Shown here: one piece after another, positions 22,834-33,800 of the stretch
Position numbering within the stretch: position 1 is the stretch's first letter
Layout of the letters: each line of letters opens with the position of its first letter
DNA from: Maniola hyperantus
Lineage: Eukaryota > Arthropoda > Insecta > Lepidoptera > Nymphalidae
Length of the DNA: 64,000 nt
NCBI RefSeq assembly: GCF_902806685.2
Contig: NC_048554.1
Location: 3,720,001 to 3,784,000 of the forward strand
Direction: 5' to 3'
Position numbers and translations under genes: made by a program
The notes under the pieces: model-generated
Databases searched by the model: none
What the model saw: only the letters and a program-made list of their open reading frames with translations
Told to the model about the DNA's origin: nothing

Positions 22834-25730
22834 TTCCATACCAGCTTGGTAACTGAGGAAACCCGTAGAATGAGCTTGTCTCGCTTAGATACAACTTAAT
22901 AGAAGAGGATGGTATGTTGGCCAACCTGTTGGCTAAAATACAGTTCTAGCAAGACCATTATATTCAGCCAATAACAATTGTTGCGTTGGTTGCAATCAGT
23001 TTAGGACCTAAACTTTAGGTTATCAGTAGGTATACCACTATAGTAACACAGCTACAGTACAATCGTAATCGCCTCTGATTGGTTAGCAGTCTTACTACCT
23101 GGCTAGAATGCGCAGTTGCTGCACAAATGCCTACAATTCAGCCAGCTGCTGCAGAATGACAGCTACAATACCATGATCACAATCACCTCTGATTGGTTGA
23201 CGCTAGCTCACTATTGGCCTACAATGTATTGTTGCAATAAGAATTCAGCCAATCGCAATGATTGTGATTGTAATAATAATTGAAATTGTGATTATCACTT
23301 AGTGTGATAAATTTCAATTATGATTATCACATTGTGATAATCACAATTTCCGTTCTGTGCTAATCTTGCTGTTGCCAAACTTTTATACAATTTTAATTTC
23401 AATCCTTTCTTTTGACTGACATTTACACTAGCATTGTAGTATAAATATTCTTCAAATTAATAGTGAAATGTATGAACATTGGCCGTTACCTTTAAGTTTG
23501 GAGCTTATCGGCTAAATTCAGCAAATCGCAACGATTGCGATTGTAATAATGATTCATGCAGTTTTCCTGCAATCGAGCAGCAGTTACAATAATTGTGATT
23601 ATCACAATGTAATAATTACAATTTCCGTTCTGTGCTAACCCCTGTTGCCAAACTTTGATACAATATTATAATTTCAATCCTTTCTTTTGACTGACTTTTC
23701 TATTGTAAACTAGCTAAGCTAAGCAGCACCTAACACTAGCCTTGTATTAAAATATTCTTCAAATTAATAGTGAAATGTATGAACAAGTTTGGAGCTTATC
23801 AGCTAAAATTGGCTCCATATCTCAAAAACTCTGAATCAATATTACCATGAATTAATTGTGTATTACATACATTGCAAATAACACAATACAGCTGATGCTG
23901 ATCATATTATTGCTAAAACTGTGCCTCATAAAAAATATGGAATTTGGAACGCTTCCAGTTTTACGATTAAGCAATGATAAATATGAAATATATATGCAGC
24001 TAATAATAAATAATGTTTCGATGTTATAATTAATTGATTGAAATGTATTTTAATATTTTCAGTCTATATGTCCAATAATAGTATGTTAAGATATAAATCC
24101 TTAATGATTATTTTGTGCCATAGTAAAAAAGGTATAAAATATGATACTTGGAATAATTCAAGATGGCATTTTTTGTAAAATAATGGTATACTAAGTTATA
24201 ACTTAGTTTATATATTATCTACCAGCAATGTTTTGAGCAAAAATAAAGTAATATATAACCTATGTTGGTTCATAAAGTTCTGGATTTTATGTTATTGAGT
24301 TATGGAAAACGTCACTTGCCAGCGGTTTCCTTAGGCTAGGGACATACAATATATTTCGCGGAATTGTCAGAAAACCGCACGGAATTCCATTAGATTTGCC
24401 TTAAACAGAAGTTTAAATGCAAGTTAATGATTTAATAATTTTTGTGTACTAAATTCTATAAATAAATGTAACAAAATTTTATCAATTGTTTACTTTTGGT
24501 GTTGTAAAAGAATATTAGCTGTTGTGTTGCAGTGTACTAGTATTTATAAGAGTTAATAACATTGTAAATACATTCTAATGTAAAAATCATAGATTAATTA
24601 TTGGTTTCGCTACGCTCTACGTAAAAATCATGTTCATAAGAGTATTTATTTAATTTGGTGTTTTCTTTAAATATGAAGTTTTTTGTTATTTGACTGTCAA
24701 TGTTTAAAAATTCTGTATTCTGAACTAAAATATTAATGAAGTTATCAAAACAATAATTTCATCAATTTAAACAGTTTTAGGTTTTCAAATATTCCATCTA
24801 TTTAATATTGCTGAATAATAGTTTAGTCAAACATTTCTAGTCTTGTGTTTTATAAATATGCAAAACATATAGGTACATGCAACTCAATAATTATGAAAAA
24901 ATCATTAATTCTTATCAAAGATTCAGGAATTTTTGACATTAGGAATCTTTGAACATCATACAACTTAAAACAACTAAAATTTTGCATATCGCCACTATGG
25001 TAGTACTAATCTCAATAATGTTGGTACTGAATAAAATATTGATACCATTTTTTAGACTTGCGCTGCAGAAGTGTTGCTTGATTTTTAAACCTAAGCTATT
25101 ATTATAGGGCTAGATTATTGAGATTGGAATTTTGCCAAATAAGATAGTTTTATGAATTTTTTATTTAAAAGAAAGGCCCAGAATATAGTTTTAAGATAAA
25201 GCTTTGATTAAATGTTTTCCATTATGTGTATTATATTGAACAGTTTAGCACAGGTTTAGCAAGTTGTGAGCTGTGATATAGCGCTTGTAAATATTAGTTG
25301 TTTGGGTGATCACCATTAGGGTCCCAAGTTATCATAATATATTGAAAGAATCGTTTTACTTTATGAGAAAAATGATTTATTTCTTTTTTATCCTTAAAAT
25401 TAAGATTTAAGTTTTATTAGTCTACAAAGAAAAGCTGGGTATTCACTATGTTTGTTAACCTGTAGTACTGCTCCCAAGTAGATGTTTCCACAATCTAAGC
25501 AAGTTTGAATGTGTACTGTTCAAACTATATCAGATCAGTTTTCATGTTAACGAATCGTCTAGATAAACAGTTTCAACATAGTGGATATTAAGCTTGAGAA
25601 CTTTTGTAGAATATTGATTCACGTTAAAATATTAGGAATTGGTTGAACAGATTTACTGGATGTATAGTTGCTATGGAAAGATTTGGACGTATGTCAGACT
25701 GAGTATAAGATTGTTTAATAAATAAAAATA
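22834..25730 (+). other. Probable Rim2 3' UTR, with duplications and palindromes
   Basis: No other gene starts before the convergent GET1 stop at 26434. AATAAA-type signals occur near 24240 and near 25719. The segment contains fold-back sequence ('ttgtgattatcac' and 'gtgataatcacaa' near 23285-23345) and a direct duplication of about 280 bp (23255-23525 and 23526-23815). UTR length is inferred from the gene gap, not shown by transcripts. Confidence 0.5.
23255..23815 (+). repeat. Tandem duplication of about 280 bp
   Basis: Both halves share 'caatttccgttctgtgctaa', 'ttgccaaactttt/gatac', 'tcaatcctttcttttgactg', 'attcttcaaattaatagtg' and 'agtttggagcttatc'. They differ by point changes and small indels, including about 35 extra bp in the second. 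Confidence 0.75.
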
Positions 25731-26203
25731 TAAAACGTTTTTTTATTCAACCCATACTTTTTCATTAATATTTACATATTCATTTATAAATACTATAATT
25801 TACTTAATCCAGAAAAGAATTAGAATTGTTAGATCTGTTTATTCCATTACAATCCCTATCTAGCTCCCAGTGGAAGTATAGAAAACTCTTAGTTCTTAAA
25901 GCTCCTTGAGAACTCTCTATGTTCCCACTGGTAGGAAGAGAATGAAATGAATAGAATTATGATTGAATAAACCATTCGATTATTTTTTAAAGATATTATT
26001 TCATCTCAGAATCTACAGGTGACTGGAAAGCTGACAGTTACCTTGACCAGCAAAATTAAGTCAGTAGTCAAACAAGCTTTATACACTTTTGAAAAATCAG
26101 CCATCCAAGGAGGTATGCTGCCAGGTCTCTAGTTACTTTGTGTGATGTGACATTTAAATGGTTCAGATGACTCGTTCAAATGCTTCAGATGATTGGTAAT
26201 TCT

Positions 26204-26349
26204 CAGTGGCGTGCACAGACTTTTAACCCAGGGTAGGCATTAGTTAGGTAGGAACCTGTTTACTGGCAGGTCATAATGAAAAATATGCATTGACCTATTA
26301 CAACTGGGGTACCCAGTGCATTTATACCTCTATGACCTGCACGCCACTG
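26204..26349. mobile_element. hAT-type MITE with 8-bp target duplication
   Basis: 146-bp element beginning CAGTGGCGTGCA and ending TGCACGCCACTG. GTAATTCT flanks it on each side (26196-26203 and 26350-26357). A perfect 8-bp duplication with CAG...CTG ends fits the hAT superfamily. It lies between the Rim2 and GET1 3' ends. Confidence 0.85.
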
Positions 26350-26433
26350 GTAATTCTTATACAACTGAAAATTCTTAATGTAGGTACATATATAGTTATT
26401 GCTATAATATCCTGTCAATATATTATTTTATAT

Positions 26434-27906
26434 TTATGAGATGAGAGGTTTTAGCAAAGATCTTATAGATACATTAGATATTAAAACCCATACATGTGTT
26501 GATACAGCATTTGGTGTATCACTTGGATATCTAAGTATTGTAGTTAGAGGAAAAAGATCACCCTCTAATGCTACTATTGGCTCCCGTCTGAACCAAATCA
26601 CTGATACAACAATAAGTAAACCAATCACAGCTTGCAATATAATATTTACAGAGCCTTTTATAGCTAAGCTCTTACTCAAGCGAGTCTGTGCACTTTCCTT
26701 TAATAAAATATCAAGCTTATTAATTTTGCGCTGTATTTTGGAGTACGCCGCAAATTCATCTTTCATTGATAAGTTTTGCTGTTCAGTCTTGAGCTTCACG
26801 ATTTCTGTCCAAACGGAACGTTCCTCATTCGAAGGCCTTACGAAGCATGAAGCAATCTGTAAAGACAATTATTTATTTCTAGTAATTAGTAATAACATAC
26901 TAAACATTTACCTACTATCATAAAGGAAGTGTCTAGCCGACCGACTGACGGAAGGCGAATTCATTTTTATTGAGCCGCCCGTCGTATCGCTAGCCGATCA
27001 TCGTTCTAACATAAAATATATCATATAGCTGATCCCCGCGGCTTCGCCCGCGTAGATTTAGGTTTTTAAAGATCCCGTATAGCCTATGTCACTCAGGAAT
27101 AATGTAGCTTTCTACTGGTGAAAGAATTTTTAAAATCGGTTCAGTAGTTCTAAAGATTACCCCCTACAAACAAACTTAACGACATTACCTCTTTATATAA
27201 TAAATACAACGGGCCGTGCAGCAGAAATCGTAATATTTTAATTTCGCCATAACTTCAAAACCAAACGTCCAATTTTAATCATTCAAAGACCAAATATTAT
27301 CTCCATAAACTGTTCTTAGTGATGAAATCATTTATTTTGATAAGGATTAATAGCATGAGTAAAATAAACGCGTTTAAATGTAGTCCAAAAAAAATTCAAG
27401 ATTTTTAAATAAAAAAATGGTTGCTGTGCCTCACTCGACATAGATGGGTATAGTGTGTCGCGGACTTTTTTGTAGATATTTATAAGATCTACAATTAATT
27501 AGAACATTTTATGGTTCTATCTTTTATAGTTTAGGCAGCGTACGCAAAATAAGTAACTTTTCTGGTTGATTTTTTACACCTTGTGTCCGAAAAACCCAAA
27601 TATCTTACGGAACCCTATTTTTTTCCAAAATAAAATATAGCCTATGTTACTCGTGGATAGCTTTCGAATGGTGAAAGAATTTTTAAAATCGGTCCAGTAG
27701 TTTTTGAGCCTATTCAGTACAAACAAACAAACAAACAAACAAACAAACAAACAAACAAAGTTTTCCTCTTTATAATATTAGTGTAGATGATTTTCTAGGT
27801 TAATTAGTTGCATACTTACTGGTTTTACTAAAACTGGCACTAATGCACTCAGTGTACAAAGGATTACGAAATAAAGGAGAAGAAATCCGTTAAGAACTTC
27901 CAGCAT
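26434..27906 (-). CDS. GET1: GET1/WRB homologue, tail-anchored protein insertion receptor subunit
   Basis: ER membrane protein that with CAMLG/GET2 receives tail-anchored proteins from the GET3/ASNA1 ATPase. Two exons: 27820-27906 (29 codons, ATG at 27906) and 26434-26856 (stop TAA), joined in phase 0, giving 169 residues; human WRB has 174. Exon 1 is an N-terminal transmembrane helix (LLLYFVILCTLSALVPVLV). Exon 2 starts the cytosolic coiled coil with a charged stretch (NEERSVWTEIVKLKTEQQNL, about residues 38-57). It goes on through KIQRKINKLD to a second hydrophobic segment near residues 100-117 (IILQAVIGLLIVVSVIWF) and a third near the C-terminus. This order (TM, coiled coil, two TMs) is that of the family. 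Divergently transcribed from GSTCD. The plus-strand frame overlapping exon 2 is its antisense shadow. Confidence 0.9.
26857..27819 (-). other. GET1 intron with Helitron-like remnants
   Basis: The single intron of GET1. The segment 27025-27790 contains 'tagctgatccccgcggc', 'aaaatcggttcagtagtt' and its relative 'aaaatcggtccagtagtt', and a 40-bp (CAAA)n run at about 27721-27760 before 'tataatattagtgtagatg'. This looks like two related Helitron-like or SINE-like repeats. Nothing coding is visible. Confidence 0.6.
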
Positions 27907-28284
27907 TGTTAATATTGTTGGTTTTGCAGACTGACTGATATACGAAAATTTTCATTTATCAATTTATGCATTGTGCATTGGATAGGATTTTCAAAACAAA
28001 AACCACAGACCAGTTAACTCAAAAACGTTCAATCACTATTCACTGTCACCAAAAGTATTGGCCCAAATATTAGACAGTTGACTTGCTGTGTGGTCACAAC
28101 TCACAGTAGTAGTCTTTGACTAACGTAAGTGCTAGAACCCAGAGCCGAATTAACTGCCGTCTATTTTGATTTTTGACACTTTTGACTAGTAGATAAATGT
28201 TATTGGTCTGTGCGACGAACCAATTATCAACATAACCTAAAAACACTAAAAATCTTTGATTTAAAATATATCAAAAGTTTTACA
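27907..28284. promoter_or_regulatory. Shared divergent promoter region of GET1 and GSTCD
   Basis: 378 bp separate the two start codons, transcribed outwards. There is no clear TATA box at a fixed distance and no identifiable repeat. A bidirectional promoter is inferred from gene position only. Confidence 0.55.
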
Positions 28285-30096
28285 ATGAAAAACGAAGTTT
28301 ATTTATTGACATACTCATCGAAAGAAGAGTTTAACCAAACAGGGACAGTAAAAATCCCATTAGAGACTCTAATAACTTTTTGTGTGCATAAATATTGTCA
28401 GTCTGAAGAAGTAAAAATTAATTTTGTTCATACAGCTAATAATGCGGATAAAGCAGTATTAAATCTAAGTTGTGAATGCATAGAATTTATAGATTATAGC
28501 GACATTCCCTGGCAAGTCTCGTCATGTGTGTATCCTACCGTATTCTACGACAGTACAATCATTACAGGACTGTGTGCCGTTTCACGTCATATCTGTAGAT
28601 ATAGATCATCTCCACAGTCCCCTCAAGAGGCCGAAGAAGGTTTACTTGGTTTCAGAAAAGGATGCCTTCAAGCTCCTAACGAAGTATCTATTTGGACTAA
28701 ATTCTGTGAAATTGATCTATTAAACTCATTTAAAGACCTACTACTTGGAGAAAGATATGTAAAAGTACCCAAAAGTTTAGTTAGATTTGAAAATCACTTG
28801 AAAAAACCTGTTAGAATACATAATGTATATAAAATAGCGAGAGATTTAAAGAAAGAAATGATCAGTCTAATGAATAAAGATAAAAGTAATATTGCAAATA
28901 ATGAAAAAGATAATAATTCAAAAGATGATCAAAGGATGCCTAAAAATAGGAAATGGAAATCAAATATCAAGAAAGAACTTGAAGTGGATTGTAGTGTCAA
29001 AGTCGAAGACCTCAATGTCGTACATCAATTTGCTGAAGGCCCATTTTTTACTCTTGCTGACTTAGTATTATTTGCTCCATATAACATTGTAATGAAAAGT
29101 TTTGGAGAAAAGGTAGTTGATTGTCTATTGCCTCTAACATTCAAATGGTTTTCAAACATAAAAAGTATGAGAGAACTTGAAAATATAAACAATCTTTTCA
29201 AGACAATAGATGTTAAGCTACTTGCAATTGAAAATATGGAATTACCGCAAACAGAAGATGTCAGTCTTTATAAATCAGATCCTAAAAGACTTAATCCTAA
29301 AAAGAGGTTATTTACCAAACCTGAAGATATAGAAAATGCTTTAAATGTGTTAGAAGAAGGAATGGAATTAGGTTTAAGTGATTCCACTATAGATAAAAGT
29401 TTCGATTGGAATGTAATTCCAGATGGAGCCAACCCAGCTGCTGGTCACTTACCAGATGAGAGAGTTATTAGAAAGTCCCAACAGTTAGAAAACTTGTGTC
29501 TAGCTGTTCTATCCATGGCTAAGGAAGGGGATCATATTGTTGACTTCTGTTGTGGTTCTGGACATTTAGGCATCCTTGTTGCATACCTACTTCCAAAATG
29601 CACAGTTATATTACTAGAAAACAAGGAACAATCTCTTTCGAGAGCTAGAGAAAGAGTGCAACAGATGGGCCTTCAAAATGTTTACTTCTTCCAATGCAAT
29701 TTAGATTTCTTTATAGGAAAATTTGATATAGGAATAGCTTTACATGCATGCGGGATTGCTAGTGATTTGGTATTGGACAAATGTTTGAAAGCAAATGCAA
29801 AATTTGTCATATGTCCATGTTGCTATGGTTCTTTACATGCAACAGATAGACTTGTTTATCCAAGGAGTTCTGTGTTTAAGGCTTTGAGTATTGACCAGTA
29901 TTTGTGTATTGGCCACACAGCTGATCAAACTCACAAAGAACATCCATTAGCAGCCAGAGGCGCAAGATGTATGGCAGTAATAGATTCTGATCGTGCGAGA
30001 TTGGCCAGAGAGTTTGGCTACAAAGTGACATTATCAAGGTTAAAGCCTTTATCGTGTACTCCTAAGAACAATCTACTCATAGGTGTACCCTCATAA
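28285..30096 (+). CDS. GSTCD: GSTCD-like protein: GST-C-like region plus SAM methyltransferase domain
   Basis: Single-exon gene. The frame is open from 28210, but the first ATG is at 28285 (tttacaATGaaa), giving 603 residues; the human protein has about 630. The N-terminal third is divergent. FAEGPFFTLADLVLF (about residues 253-267) matches the GST C-terminal-like helix region. The C-terminal part is a Rossmann methyltransferase of the Methyltransf_32 type: SAM-binding VDFCCGSGHLGI near residues 419-430, acidic VILLENKE after strand 2, ALHACGIASD and the CPCCYG motif. It ends CTPKNNLLIGVPS, as in other GSTCD proteins. A lysine- and asparagine-rich linker lies near residues 196-235. The substrate is not established, and enzymatic activity is inferred from the intact SAM motif. 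A likely poly(A) signal (AATAAA) lies about 30 bp after the stop. The gene is convergent with GBE1. Confidence 0.93.
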   Translation: MKNEVYLLTYSSKEEFNQTGTVKIPLETLITFCVHKYCQSEEVKINFVHTANNADKAVLNLSCECIEFIDYSDIPWQVSSCVYPTVFYDSTIITGLCAVSRHICRYRSSPQSPQEAEEGLLGFRKGCLQAPNEVSIWTKFCEIDLLNSFKDLLLGERYVKVPKSLVRFENHLKKPVRIHNVYKIARDLKKEMISLMNKDKSNIANNEKDNNSKDDQRMPKNRKWKSNIKKELEVDCSVKVEDLNVVHQFAEGPFFTLADLVLFAPYNIVMKSFGEKVVDCLLPLTFKWFSNIKSMRELENINNLFKTIDVKLLAIENMELPQTEDVSLYKSDPKRLNPKKRLFTKPEDIENALNVLEEGMELGLSDSTIDKSFDWNVIPDGANPAAGHLPDERVIRKSQQLENLCLAVLSMAKEGDHIVDFCCGSGHLGILVAYLLPKCTVILLENKEQSLSRARERVQQMGLQNVYFFQCNLDFFIGKFDIGIALHACGIASDLVLDKCLKANAKFVICPCCYGSLHATDRLVYPRSSVFKALSIDQYLCIGHTADQTHKEHPLAARGARCMAVIDSDRARLAREFGYKVTLSRLKPLSCTPKNNLLIGVPS

Positions 30097-30822
30097 TAAC
30101 ACACATTTTACATACGAAAAAATGATTTAATAAAAATAAATGTATTTCATATCAAAATAATATTTTTTTGTACTACTTTCTAAGTCTTTCATTTACATAA
30201 AATTGGAAAGTAAAAACAATAACACCTTGACTCCTTATAATAAACAAAACATTATTCTTACATGTCAACTAATAAAATAATAAGGGATTTCACATTTGTT
30301 CAGTTTGGAAAGACTAAAAAATTTTTTGACATGCTAATGGAATTTCAACTTGTTTACTACATAAATAAAGCTTTAAAAGATGTAATTTTTTACATAATGT
30401 ATAATTACAAAGAACAATGTACTTTAACTGGAATCAACAACATAACGGTATTATAGCACTTATAAAGTAAACTGTATAACACATGTAATATTTATATTAT
30501 ACATATTTTTCGTTAATAAATTCAAGTCTAATCACATTGACTAGGTTATGGCACTCCCACACAAGGGTACAGCAAATTGGCTCTTATATAATAAATACAT
30601 CATGATTATGATCTAAATAGAGATGTTAAAATAACAATACATAATACAGTTTATAGGTACTTTTATGGAGCATTCTATGCCCTATAAAATCTATACAATT
30701 TTATTAATTTTGTGTAGGTATACTAAGCTATAAGTATACATAGATTAGGTATACATATTTTATCATTGTGGAATTTAAAGATAATAAACTTAACCAATAG
30801 GTATTTTGATGTGGTTCTAGCA
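30097..30822. other. Convergent 3' UTR gap between GSTCD and GBE1
   Basis: AT-rich 726 bp with a plus-strand AATAAA near 30128 and TTTATT (minus-strand AATAAA) near 30700. A 64-codon open frame at 30262 has no recognisable protein features. No repeat is identified. Confidence 0.6.
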
Positions 30823-33800
30823 TTATTCACAACGAGCATAAACAATAGCTGAACGGCAGGGAATGTAAATCTGAAACAAAAAAAAGGGTTAATTTGTCAC
30901 TACAAGCATAGGCTTGATTCATCATCATAATCTCAACCCATCGCCGGGCGGCCTACTACTCTCGCCTCAATCCTTTCAGAATGAGATGTTAGGCCATAGT
31001 TTACCACACTGGGCACTGGCCATGTGTGGAATGTGGATTGGATTGGCAGACTTCACACATTGTAGAGAGTTCTCTACAAAAAGCAAGCAGTGATATTTAA
31101 TGCACATATTAACTCTAATTTGCATTTTTGCATGGGTATAGTTAAAGAGCTGGAGAGTGATATAGGCTACTTTTATCCCCGAAATTCAAAGAGTTCCAAC
31201 AGGATTTTTAAAAACCTAAATCCACGCAGTCGATGTCGCGGGCTCTAGCTAGTGATTATAATATACGTATTTTTTACCTGTAATGAGTCATTCCGGTTGC
31301 TCCACGGCATGTTCTGTGTGTGATGGAACTCGTTGTCTGGCTCGACGCGTCCGAAGCCACCATACTTTTTGCTATCCGTGCACAACACCGCCTGGAACAA
31401 AATCACAATTTCATTTAACTCCTCTTCTCTTACTCTGTCGCAATACATTGAAAAAGGCATATATGGAAATTCGTTGGCGAAAATCAGGAACCATGCTAGT
31501 TCATGATTTTAACTGCTGGACTTCGCAAGGAAGCTGAGATCAATAGAGTGTGCTTTGACTTTGCTCAGAATTGAGTTTTAGTTGAAACAAACCGATTTAT
31601 GTCAGCGATATAACGCTGTCTTGTTCAGTGTCTAGCAAAGTCAAAGTTCCCTCTATAGACCCTAATCTAGATGTTATTTATAGAAAGACTATTATGTATT
31701 GCTGAGTAGACGGAACAACACACTTGATCTACACCTTCGTGGTTTTTTTTTGCTGTGTCTAAAGCGGACTTGTACATTCTTTATGGTGATAATTTAAAAA
31801 AAACCGGCCAAGTGCGAGTCAGGCTCGCGCAACGAGGGTTCCGAACTACAGTCGTATTTTTTCGACATTTTACACAATAATTCAAAAACTATGATGCATA
31901 AAAATAAATAAAAATCTGTTTTAAAATGTACAGTTAAAGCCCTTTCATATGATACCCCACTTGATATAGTTATCTTACTTATAAATTGAAAATATTGATT
32001 TATTAATTCATGACCACAATTTAATTTTTTTTGTGGTATGTAACCACAAATTCACGGTTTTCAGATTTTTCCCCAAATGTCTGCTATAAGACCTACCTAT
32101 CTACCAAACTTCATGATTCTAGGTCAACGGGAAGTACCCTGTAGGTTTTTTGACAGACCGACAGACAGACAACAAAGTGATCCTATAAGGGTTCCGTTTT
32201 TCCTTTTGAGGTACGGAACCCTGCAAATACTATTTTATACATGGCATAATCTTGTAACTATATCAAATATTTGAAAAGAGCAACCGCCGAGTTTCTTGCT
32301 GGTTCTTCTCGGTAGGAAAGGCATTCCGAACCAGTGGTAGATGCATCCGACTATTCGTAAGTACTTGTAAAAGTTTATTCGAATAAAAAAGATTTTTATT
32401 TTAATGTAAACAAAATGTAAGATTGTAAACAGTTAAGCATGTTCAAAACGAGTGCCCTTGCTCTAGGGTAGCTAGGTTAGATTGAGCTCGAGATTGAAGA
32501 AGCAAAAAAGGCGGTGTTACTACAGAAGAGCACGTAAAGCGACGGCTCTTACGGTCAACTGACTCGTTGGTCTAATATAGGACTGCAACTTTATACCTGA
32601 TACTTCCCCGACACGTCGACGCCCACTCGGTAGTCGGTGAAGCTCTGCGCGGGGTGGAAGTTGAACACGAACAGCAGGCCGGCGCGCTCGAACGCGATCA
32701 CCTTGTCGCCATCGTGCTTGCACGACACGTACGCCTGCGATAAACAACCCGATTATATCACTACCCCTACTATAAATGTGAAAGTGTGTTTGTTTGTTGG
32801 TTAGTTGGTTTGTCCTCCAATCACGTCGCAATAGAGCAACGGATTGCCGTGATTGATTTTTTGCATGAAAATTGCATTGGACATAGGCTACTTTTTATCC
32901 CGGCTAATGCCCGCGGCTTCGTTCGCGTGGAATTAGGTTTTTTAAAAATCCCGTGGGAACTCTTTGATTTTCCGGGATAAAAACTACCCTATGTCACTCT
33001 CCGTCTTTATCTATACGCATGCAAAAAATCACGTCAATCCGTTGCACCGTTGCGACGTAATTGAAGGACAAACCAACAAATAAACACACTTTCGTATTTA
33101 TAATAAGGGTACTGATTGTCAGTCCTGACTGACTGACTGACTTATATATCAATGTGTGTACAGCCTAAACCACTGGTCCTAGAGATATGAAATTTGGATG
33201 GTGTGTTCTTTTGAAAGAGTAGTAGGTATCCACTAAGAAAGGATTTTTTGAAATTCCACACTTTTATGGGATGGAAGTTTGTCTGAAAGTCCGTCATTTT
33301 TAAAGTTACAATGATGAAAATTGGTATTTAAGCTTTCGATTATAATCGGGATCTCCTAGGCTTGCGCGCTCCTTAGGCTCTATCATCACTTGCCAGCAGG
33401 TCTGATTGCACCCAAGCTATAAATAAATAAATAAACTCACCGGATTGGATCTCAGCCAGCCGTACTTGTCTTCCAGCGCGTTCATGTCGACGTCGAACTG
33501 GTTGAGGAAGCGATACTTGAGCAAGGGATCGTCCACGAGGTGCCACTGGCGGCGCGCGTAGTGGTACGACGAGTTGTTGCCTTCGCGCGGGAAGTCCAGC
33601 CACTCCGGGTGCCCGAACTCGTTACCTGATGAGGAAGTAACGGGTGTTTCATTATCACCATCAGATATTTACAGTAGCCTGCAGGAAATATTGTGCATCG
33701 ACCTTTAGAAAGAGATTTCGGCTTCGTAGAGCGTTGTCTCTGTCACTCAATTTGAGCCTCTTGATCTGTTTAGATTTTGAGCGGGTAACGGACTCAACGG

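Noticed and set aside
26441..26923. 160-codon plus-strand frame
   Set aside because: Antisense shadow of the GET1 second exon, which has clear family features and splicing.
28210..28284. Upstream start for GSTCD giving 628 residues
   Set aside because: The extended frame begins with GTG, not ATG. The first ATG in frame is at 28285 and suits the family length.
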